Assembly (NCBI GenBank): GCA_002633005.1
Contig: NMRA01000065.1
Location: forward strand, 368,011 to 419,480
Direction of reading: 5' to 3'
DNA length: 51,470 nucleotides
Source of the DNA: Phoronis australis
Taxonomy: Eukaryota > Phoronida > Phoronidae
In this document: piece by piece, positions 45,001-51,470 of the stretch
Layout: each line of letters starts with the position of its first letter
Numbering within the stretch: the stretch's first letter is position 1
The notes under the pieces: generated by a model
Database searches by the model: none
Told to the model about the DNA's origin: nothing
Seen by the model: the letters and a program-made list of their open reading frames with translations, nothing else
Translations under genes and position numbers: made by a program

Positions 45001-46882
45001 TTAGTTCTTTCTATGTTGTTCAAGCTCACCTTAAATGCACAACAACCCTTAGAATCAGATCAATCCAATTAGATATTAGACTTTAAATTTATTAAAAATA
45101 ACTTTTAAGCTATTGATTGTGCTGATGCCAGTCCAGATACAGGAAGGGCGTACACTTTCCAGTTCTGTGGCCACCTTAGGTGCATGATTTTCACAACCAA
45201 TTAGAGCTCAAACAGTTACACTCTGATTTTACAGAGCTTATCACACCTAAAATTGCTATCAATACCAGTGTCTGCTCACCCTCAGACATGGGCTGTCTGT
45301 ATGTGCCCCCACAATGCTGTAGCCATTGCCTGGCTTGTATTGGCCTCCCACAGTGAAAGCAATCAGAGTTGACTGATTTCTCGTGACGAAATACTGAAAT
45401 TAGACAAGGTATTTCTAAATTCTGTAACTATACTGAACATAATTGGATTTCCGGAGTTTGAAGAGTTAGAATCAGGTGTTCATGTAAAATGTTTGCAGGC
45501 TTATAATAAAAGTTGGAATAAACAGATAATTATCAAATTTCTAAAAAACAACTACACTGTCTGAAAACTTTCATCAGAACAACACAATTTAACGAGAAAA
45601 AAACTCTATAGATGACCATAAACAACTCTTAACCTCTCAGCAATTTGTCAACGAACAAATTATTTTTCACAAAGTTTTGCCAATACTATTCTTAAATTGA
45701 GCTGATTGATAATAGGGCAATGTTACAGTATAGCCACATGTCTCCATAATTATGAAAAGAACAATAATTACAAAAAATCATTCCCGGTTATAATAATGTT
45801 TTTGCACCTTTGTGACACAACTGGTCAAGTCTTTGTCAAATCTTGAGTGAACTTTTATAAGTTTTCAATCATGGGCTCGTGTGATCATCTGCTTTGCTTT
45901 TAATGCCTAGAAATATCTTGCGAACACTTGTGTGATCTTGCATTTGTGGAGTGCAGATGATGGAAGAATATATCAAAACAAACCATGCATTAGTTTAAAA
46001 CAATTTTATCCACCAATGACGATTAAGTCATAAAAGACAAACTTTGCTAAGAGGCTTGATGTCCCATGTGTCACTTTCTCTGAGCTCAGTAAATCCACTG
46101 GCTAGGAGGCGCTGTCTGCATTCATCAACAGCTGGAAATAGAGGCAGTAAAGATTACACTTACTACATGCTAAAAATAAAGGTCTTCCAGTTTTAAACAA
46201 ACCAGCAACAATACACTTTGACTATAGAAAAAATCAAAAGAATATAACATACGGTACTCGTGGGAGTTAAAGCCCATGTCCCTTAAATTGGGAACTTCAC
46301 AAATCAGGGGGTGGACAGTATGCAAAGCAAATGGCCTTTTTGTACACATATATAACATTAGTTTAAGAATACACACCAGCCAAAACAAGAACCAATTCAT
46401 GTCTGCTTCAGTAAAAAGTGGCAAGGTGTTGCTGAAACTGTTCGTCACCACAGCAAAGCTACTTGCGTACAAATAGGATGCTTCTAGTAACATTCTCGTG
46501 AAACGAGTGTTCACAGAGACACTGAATCGGTCAGTCTCGACAGTACAGATTAGGGGTGGGCGTTAAGTTGAGCATGGGTGTTTAAGAATGCAAAAATGTG
46601 AAATTTCAGGGGTGAGCGTTGAGCCACCTATGGACGTTGGTGCATACGACCCTCCTACTTTGACTATACTGACAAGAATAATAACTGAAAATACAATGAC
46701 TCACTCTTGTTTTCTTCTCGAGATTAAAACTCTATTAGCACAACACAGAAATTAAACACACAACAGAGTTTTAGTAAACTAGCAAGTCATTCCATGAACA
46801 ATTGCCTACCATGCCATGGAGACGGAGACTTGTTCACAAACTGCAAGAAACCCTTGGCTGCGTTGACAACTGCCTCTGCACT
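38968..46882 (-). CDS. DNPEP: Aspartyl aminopeptidase (DNPEP, peptidase family M18), start exon missing
   Basis: A cytosolic zinc aminopeptidase that removes N-terminal Asp or Glu from peptides; family members form large dodecamers. Exons in transcript order: 46882-46810, 46131-46043, 45393-45280, 44724-44599, 43915-43791, 42963-42774, 42277-42200, 41974-41708, 41258-41157, 40116-39949, 39015-38968. All junctions keep the frame, giving 459 residues without the first few (family about 475). The metal-site motifs are all present: His in VGAHTDSP (about residue 85), bridging Asp in FAPRLDNL (about 255), the Glu pair in [12 protein letters not shown] (about 288-289), Asp in [13 protein letters not shown] (about 331) and His in SMHSIREM (about 425). 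[11 protein letters not shown] is also conserved. It therefore looks catalytically intact. The exon at 46882 begins after an acceptor with no in-frame ATG before a stop, so a short upstream exon carrying about 10-15 residues remains unlocated. Confidence 0.94.
39949..40116 (-). CDS. DNPEP: DNPEP coding exon 11
   Basis: Encodes [40 protein letters not shown] and [15 protein letters not shown], with the last zinc-ligand His in MHSIRE. Acceptor GCTACAG, donor GTATCG, phase 0. Confidence 0.96.
41157..41258 (-). CDS. DNPEP: DNPEP coding exon 10
   Basis: Encodes [20 protein letters not shown] then [14 protein letters not shown], the NQRYAT..(V/I)....R.VA segment. Acceptor CTCCAG, donor GTAACT, phase 0. 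Confidence 0.94.
41708..41974 (-). CDS. DNPEP: DNPEP coding exon 9
   Basis: Encodes the catalytic core: [60 protein letters not shown]. Contains the catalytic Glu pair and a zinc-ligand Asp. Acceptor TTTCTAG, donor GTAGGC, phase 0. Confidence 0.96.
42200..42277 (-). CDS. DNPEP: DNPEP coding exon 8
   Basis: Encodes [20 protein letters not shown] then AYCSLQ; contains the metal-bridging Asp in RLDN. Acceptor TTCGCAG, donor GTAAGT, phase 0. Confidence 0.94.
42474..42789 (-). repeat. DNPEP: ~165-base tandem duplication overlapping the end of DNPEP exon 7
   Basis: Copy A is about 42474-42624 and copy B about 42636-42789. Shared: ACATAAC.TGAAAT, TTTGAATGTGA.GTTTTCAT, TTGAATA.A, and CTGGTTGTGTGTC at 42611 and 42776. 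Copy B contains the true last codons and donor of exon 7; copy A holds a decayed version in which the donor reads AGTAGG and the exon part is cut short. Confidence 0.8.
42774..42963 (-). CDS. DNPEP: DNPEP coding exon 7
   Basis: Encodes [11 protein letters not shown], a polar variable stretch, [10 protein letters not shown] and [11 protein letters not shown]. Acceptor CTTTAG, donor GTAATT, phase 0 out. The 3' end of this exon and its donor lie inside one copy of a ~165-base tandem duplication. Confidence 0.93.
43106..43250 (+). repeat. Diverged dispersed repeat, copy in a DNPEP intron
   Basis: Second copy of the repeat at 24117-24260, in the DNPEP intron 42964-43790. Confidence 0.45.
43791..43915 (-). 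CDS. DNPEP: DNPEP coding exon 6
   Basis: Encodes [20 protein letters not shown] then [20 protein letters not shown]. Acceptor TTTTCAG, donor GTAAGA, phase 2 out. The [16 protein letters not shown] block is a family hallmark. A second acceptor 6 bases downstream (TCAG|AAC) is possible. Confidence 0.93.
44599..44724 (-). CDS. DNPEP: DNPEP coding exon 5
   Basis: Encodes [20 protein letters not shown] and [12 protein letters not shown], the strongly conserved YGGG.W.TWFDRDL block. Acceptor TTGTAG, donor GTAAAT, phase 0. Confidence 0.95.
45280..45393 (-). CDS. DNPEP: DNPEP coding exon 4
   Basis: Encodes [20 protein letters not shown] then [18 protein letters not shown], including the first zinc-ligand His in GAHTD. 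Acceptor TTTCAG, donor GTGAGC, phase 0. Confidence 0.95.
46043..46131 (-). CDS. DNPEP: DNPEP coding exon 3
   Basis: Encodes [20 protein letters not shown] then [10 protein letters not shown]. Acceptor TTTCCAG; donor is GTTTGT, an unusually weak site, but the join to exon 4 (LSK|YFVTRN) matches the family exactly. Confidence 0.9.
46553..46578 (-). repeat. Fragment related to the TTAACCGCCCA repeat at the window end
   Basis: GGGGTGGGCGTTAAGTTGAG followed by CATGGG is the reverse complement of the CCCATGCTCAACTTAACGCCCA type of motif that recurs at 51294-51470. In the DNPEP intron 46132-46809. Confidence 0.45.
46810..46882 (-). CDS. DNPEP: DNPEP coding exon 2 (first one visible)
   Basis: Encodes [20 protein letters not shown] then SPWH, the conserved FVN.SPSP.HA segment near the N-terminus. 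Acceptor TTCTTCAG, donor GTAGGC, phase 1 out. Confidence 0.93.
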
Positions 46883-47159
46883 CTGAAGAAAATAACAGAC
46901 AGCGTACAATCGTATATAACAAACCAGACCTGCTGCACAAAAGTCAAGAATTCACATTCTCATCTAAATACGACAGAAAAACTAAATTACATAAGACTGT
47001 GCAGTAACTATTTAGAATAAATTGATCGGAAGGCAGTTTCTGCTAGGGTGCATTGGATTTGAGAGATTTTGATTGTGATCGGGAACTGGTGCAATGACTG
47101 CATGTGTTTTTGTAGGTATCAGATACTGGTCACACGTATCTTGACTTTTACCAGCTCAG

Positions 47160-47450
47160 TAAACTTTAACCTGCCTCCAGGTGGCACAAAATAACCCGAA
47201 TCCATCCAAAAACAGAAAGGTAATAGATACCTATTAGCTTAATTTTATGAAAATCCGTTAAGGACCTCCGAAGTCACAGAGGTAAACGTAAAAAACTAAA
47301 ATTGCCACTAGGGGACACACCAGTAGTCCGACGCATCCGAAAATTTGCACCCATCTATGAAAGGAACATGCCTGCAAAATTTCATGAACATACATCGAAG
47401 GGTTTTGGAGATGAAGTAGCAGACACCAGACGGAATGATGCACAGGGTTG
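47160..47450 (-). repeat. Two units of the ~150-base repeat family
   Basis: Read on the minus strand it carries the same ordered words as the array in DAP1 intron 2: GTTCATGAAATTTTGCAGGC, then CCCCTAGTGGCAATTTTAGT (47301 region), then TTTACCTCTGTG, TGGATGGATTCGGG and GTGCCACCTGGAGGC (47174-47187). Confidence 0.7.
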
Positions 47451-48097
47451 ACATCATAACGCGCCCATATTTATCTGTGGGCATATAGAAATGCTTCTAC
47501 TTCTTACAAAAACTACCGAAATCTTCATTTCTTATGAATATTCCTTCATTCCGTTAAGGAATTTGAAGACTGAGCTTCATTACATTTAATGTGCTCAAAG
47601 TCAAACAGAAATGTCCAGAAGGTTATGGGAGGTCACCCGTCTGCAAGCCACGGGGGACCTGTCTAGACCTGAGAGACACATCATGAGCACTGGGCTACTA
47701 GTATTTACTAACGCTAAATCTAGTCTACCAATTTAAACTGTATGATTAAAAGTACAGATCCAGCAAATGTAACTTGAAGGTTATCAGTGTTCACTTGAAT
47801 GATTTGAACTGTGCATATTCTTAGGCCTTGCTGCAGCATATATATACATGGTAGGAAAGATAGCATGCCCAACAGTTCCCTTGAATTGCAGGTAAATTCT
47901 AGATAGGTTATAGAAAGGAGGTAAATCCACAGTTGGCAAGTAGCCAGGTTGCTAATCATAGTCTGACTAATATATCTAGCTTCCTGCACTTGATTAAGCT
48001 TGTCTACCAATGCGGGTCCCAGATAGTACATACAGGATTGGTCTAATGAGGGTCTTACATCATATCAGTTAACTTGTTGGCGACAGTTACTAGCTGA

Positions 48098-48263
48098 TGA
48101 TCGACGTTTGAGTTTATACTCTATAAACCATTCTCTCCCCTCACAACGGTTTTTGACCGTCATGTATCTGTACAGTCTGTTCTCTACGTGTGTCACCTGA
48201 TTGGAATTTTGTGAACATTTGTCTTGAGAATGGTTTATAGAGAATAAACAGAAATGTCGATCA
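48098..48263. mobile_element. 166-base MITE with ~38-base terminal inverted repeats
   Basis: The left end TGATCGAC..TTT..GTTTAT.CTCTATAAACCATTCTC and its inverted copy at 48226-48263 match except at four positions. The loop between them is about 90 bases and codes for nothing. Target duplication is unclear. Confidence 0.75.
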
Positions 48264-50529
48264 ATATGTCGTTGTTTATGTATGCGCTGATTTTAAAGTT
48301 CTCATATACTCATATTTGGCCAAAAACAAAATTACTCAATGATGTGTTTGAGAAGACTGATAGTTCTGAAAGCTTTGTTCCAGGTCTCGATAACATGCCT
48401 TGGCCAGTGAAGGCTTTGAATACTGACGTACTTAATGTGCCAGTAAACCTACCTTCCAAATCAAAAACAACAAGTTTTGATTTAGATGATTTAACATTAC
48501 GAAATTGGTCTCAAAATGTCCCCATGTAAAATTGGAGGTGATTTTGAGGCCTTGAAGGAGTTGACAGTTATTGAGATTGCTTAAGGATATCTCCAACCTT
48601 ATTCACAAAAATTGGCCATTTTCACAATATTTCACGTGTCTCGCAAAATACCTTTAATTTATCCTTATTTTCGGGGAAACTTCAAATACAAAATATATAC
48701 CACGTAGTGAGAAAAAAGATTTAGCAGAACCTCCTTGGAACCGCACAACCGCGTGGATATTTGTTTACTACTTATCCAAGGTCAAACTTAGGTTAAAGGG
48801 CTTTCAATCAAATCGAATCTCCCGCCAGGTACAGAACAGCTTCGTATAACCCTCAGTCCTTTCATTCACTAAGTCGCCATAACATTGAGCCAACGACGTG
48901 TACTGATGATAGAACAGTGCCGGGGAAAACAAAGACAAAACATAGTTTTGATCCTAAGGGAGTTGTGCGTCATTGTTATCCATTTCTTACTTGGTTTCAT
49001 ATCAGTCCCCAACACGTGACGTGTACAGGCTATGAGTATAACAATAAACTGTGACCTACTTAGAAAGTAGGTCGTAAACAACAGTAACACTTGGCTGGGA
49101 ACGTATACGTCTATTTGAAGTTTTAATGATAATTAAGTTAATTACGCACTGCAAAATCAGTTGACATTGCGAAAGAACATTGAAGTAGCTAAACATAGTT
49201 AAGGCTTGTATAGGTTATGAGTGCAGAAAACAACTTCTCACCGAATAATTAACCGAAGACCCTTGAGATTTTCACTCGTCCCAGTTTAATCAGCTTTTTC
49301 TCGGCTTCGTCAAATCGACTTTATTTGAACTTAGGAACACTTACAACGGTAATTATCGAAAACGGCTAGGTGGATTTCTCTGAAACTTTCCAAACGTAAT
49401 ATTTAGTCATCAATCTCAACAACACTGTTAGGATTTTCGATATAAAGGCCAAGTTTTTGTGTAATGTGACAAAGATGAATATGACTTCCAATTTTTTTAA
49501 AATACCTTACGTTTTGTGAGTTGATTTCTCATAGAAACCAAATGAACAGACCAATCAAAAATACCTCACAGTGTTTTTGAAGTAACTGTTGAAGTTTTCA
49601 TTAAAATTGACCAAGGGGTTATTGTGCTATGAATGTACCTTTCTTAAAAATGAAATTTTGACTTAAAAAGGTTTTTACGTAAAAATAACTTATAATGGAA
49701 CATAAATACAAAATTAAAGTATTTTTATATTTCTTGGTCTTTGTTCTTTCAGAAAATATATACTTTTACTAGTTGACAAAGCTTAGTTTTTTTGATATAC
49801 GAGTTAGAATGGAGGCCACTGTATAAGGTTTGAGATAACCTTAAGACCAGACTCTTTAAGTGAGTGTGCCACTTTATACTACGAGCAATGGTCTCAAGGA
49901 GTAATGAATTGTCAGTTCTTGGCAAACCCAAAAATTCATGGCGTGGGGACCTGTATTGTGTGTTAGGACTGGTCATGAGGAGTACGGCATCGTCATGAGC
50001 AAATGGGCAAAAATTCCTGGCAAGGAATACTTTAGGAGATCTTTTAATTGGTTACACATTACTTCGTTATGAAACTGTTGGCATGCACTCAGTTGAAGAG
50101 TACTCGTTGAATGTGACCTTACTTACATTAATATGGTCCCTTTATTGACTATGCTCAAGAGATTTCACTGATTGTTTACACGACGATAAACTTTGAGTGT
50201 CAACTTTTTACATTTTGTTCTTGTTTGGCTAAATTTTTGTGTTCAAGTACCAACATGTAACCATATACAACGCACAAGAAAAGTATATTTGATTTTTAAT
50301 TTGCAGTTTAAGTTCTATAGCAGTTTATGACACCTACTCTAAAATTATATGTATGGACTTGTCATACTCGAGTTTTGCGTGACTGTCCGAAATCGTCACG
50401 AGCAACTGTATAGTTTCGCATTGAGTCGGTGGTGTTATCAACTTATTGTTATCGTCTAAGTAACTCATTCCTATCATTGTCGTCCATTGTCAACTTCATA
50501 TAGATACATTCGCTAAATTTAATAAAGAT

Positions 50530-50600
50530 CCAGTAGAATGTTTAGTAGATGCAGCCATGGGCGCAAAAACAAATAAAACTGCCACTAGGAGGTGCCACAG
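50530..50600 (-). repeat. Single partial unit of the ~150-base repeat family
   Basis: On the minus strand it reads GTGGCACCTCCTAGTGGCAG, then TTTTTGCGCCCATGGCTGCATC, as in the DAP1 intron array. Confidence 0.55.
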
Positions 50601-51293
50601 GGTTATTGTTTAAAATCCGAATCTATTAACGTACATACTTGATATCAATATTTTCTGAATCCTCTCGTCATGGTGATCATGGTGATTCCAAAAATGTATT
50701 ACTTGTACTGATTAGGCTCTTCTTATTCAAGCATTCAATGTTTTTACGAGGTGTTCGCCATTATAAAACTGCGACACCTCTCGGCAGGAATGATAACTAC
50801 AACGATAATGCGTGTGTCAAAAAAGACCCAAAATTGGCTAGTATATTGAAGATACTGCGTGGCATGTTAGGGAAACTCTGAGTAAAAAACAGTAATAGTC
50901 ATTTATAAAGGATTGCCTCTTCAAAACTTCTTCTTAAGAAAAACACGAGAGTGTGTGTTCTCGCGGGCAAATATCGTCCTCAAAAACACTTGACATCTCA
51001 CGGACATAATTTCGGCTCGTGTTATGACAGACATGTATTGTTTTAGAGACAAAAAACTGTTTCAAACAAGTGGAATTAGGTAATAAGATAACTAATATTA
51101 CTGGCAGGCTAAAATACGCGAACTGAAACAAATTCTGCGTCAAACTAACTTCACTCTAGGTTAACCGTTAGTTATCAATCCTGCCGAGAGGTTTGGCACT
51201 TTTAAAAATGGCTGCCTTAATAAATCCGCGCTGCAAATGAATGCCTTGGAAATAAGAAGCTACCAATCAGTACATGTACCGTAATCGTTCGGG

Positions 51294-51470
51294 TTAACGC
51301 CCATACTCAGTTAACCGCCCATCCCCGACTTCAAGTGGATTTACGATTTAACCGCCCATACTCAGTTAACCGCCCATCCCCGACTTCAAGTGGATTTACG
51401 ATTTAACCGCCCACTGCTCAGTTAAGCGCCCCCATGCGATTTTTGAAGATTTCCAGTTAAGCGCCCACCT
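51294..51470 (+). repeat. 55-base tandem repeat rich in TTAACCGCCCA, cut by the window end
   Basis: Two essentially identical 55-base units (51301 and 51356 starts of CCATACTCAG) contain TTAACCGCCCATCCCCGACT. Flanking variant motifs are TTAACGCCCA on the left and TTAAGCGCCC on the right. It continues beyond the window. Confidence 0.85.

Larger units (their letters stand above)
46883..51470. other. Region upstream of the visible DNPEP exons
   Basis: Should contain the DNPEP start exon and promoter, which I could not locate. It otherwise holds repeats: 47160-47450, 48098-48263, 50530-50600 and 51294-51470. Open frames at 48254-48529, 48869-49090, 49749-49976 and 50639-50881 have no recognisable features. 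Confidence 0.5.

Noticed and set aside
47258-47443. Minus-strand 61-residue frame with hydrophobic stretches
   Set aside because: It lies within the ~150-base repeat family, which also occurs in DAP1 intron 2 without a kept frame.
48254-48529. 91-residue plus-strand frame
   Set aside because: Its start codon is inside the end of a MITE, and the product has no recognisable motif or codon bias.

Overview
This is a piece of the nuclear genome of an invertebrate metazoan. It is AT-rich, its genes are split by GT-AG introns of a few hundred to over 3,000 bases, the proteins are animal families, and the noncoding DNA carries LINE, SINE and MITE-type repeats. I cannot fix the phylum from sequence alone; a slowly evolving marine invertebrate (for example hemichordate, cephalochordate, cnidarian or lophotrochozoan) would fit. 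There is no operon, prokaryotic gene, rRNA or CRISPR array.

Four conserved protein-coding genes were rebuilt exon by exon, each with a reading frame that stays open across every splice junction. (1) An MFSD6-like major facilitator transporter on the + strand, 8 coding exons between 3149 and 14556, 846 residues. (2) CWC25, a pre-mRNA splicing factor, on the - strand, 7 coding exons between 26321 and 18544, 577 residues. (3) DAP1 (death-associated protein 1), + strand, 4 coding exons between 26520 and 31728, 107 residues. (4) DNPEP (aspartyl aminopeptidase, M18), - strand, 11 visible coding exons between 46882 and 38968, 459 residues visible; the short exon holding the start codon was not found.

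Layout: 1-3124 has no recognised gene; MFSD6 follows; 14557-18543 is intergenic with a MITE and a tRNA-derived SINE; CWC25 and DAP1 are divergent with only 198 bases between their start codons; 31729-38967 is mostly empty apart from the probable DAP1 3' UTR, one repeat copy and one small coding-like ORF; DNPEP follows; 46883-51470 carries only repeats. The four genes do unrelated jobs (membrane transport, splicing, autophagy control, peptide turnover), so no shared pathway is implied. Only the CWC25/DAP1 head-to-head pair suggests shared regulation.

The most informative noncoding structures are a SINE with a perfect 13-base target duplication, a 234-base MITE with a 5-base target duplication, a ~780-base inverted-repeat element in CWC25 intron 1, a truncated LINE with a GCT expansion inside its old reading frame, a ~150-base tandem and dispersed repeat family with a CCACCTAGTGGC-like core, an inverted pair of ~390-base dispersed repeats 11 kb apart, and a 203-base near-identical duplication next to the only N, which is probably an assembly artefact. 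I saw no convincing new biological system. The points most worth checking are the missing N-terminal domain of CWC25, the repeat family with the CTCF-like core, and the small unassigned ORF at 34812-34985.
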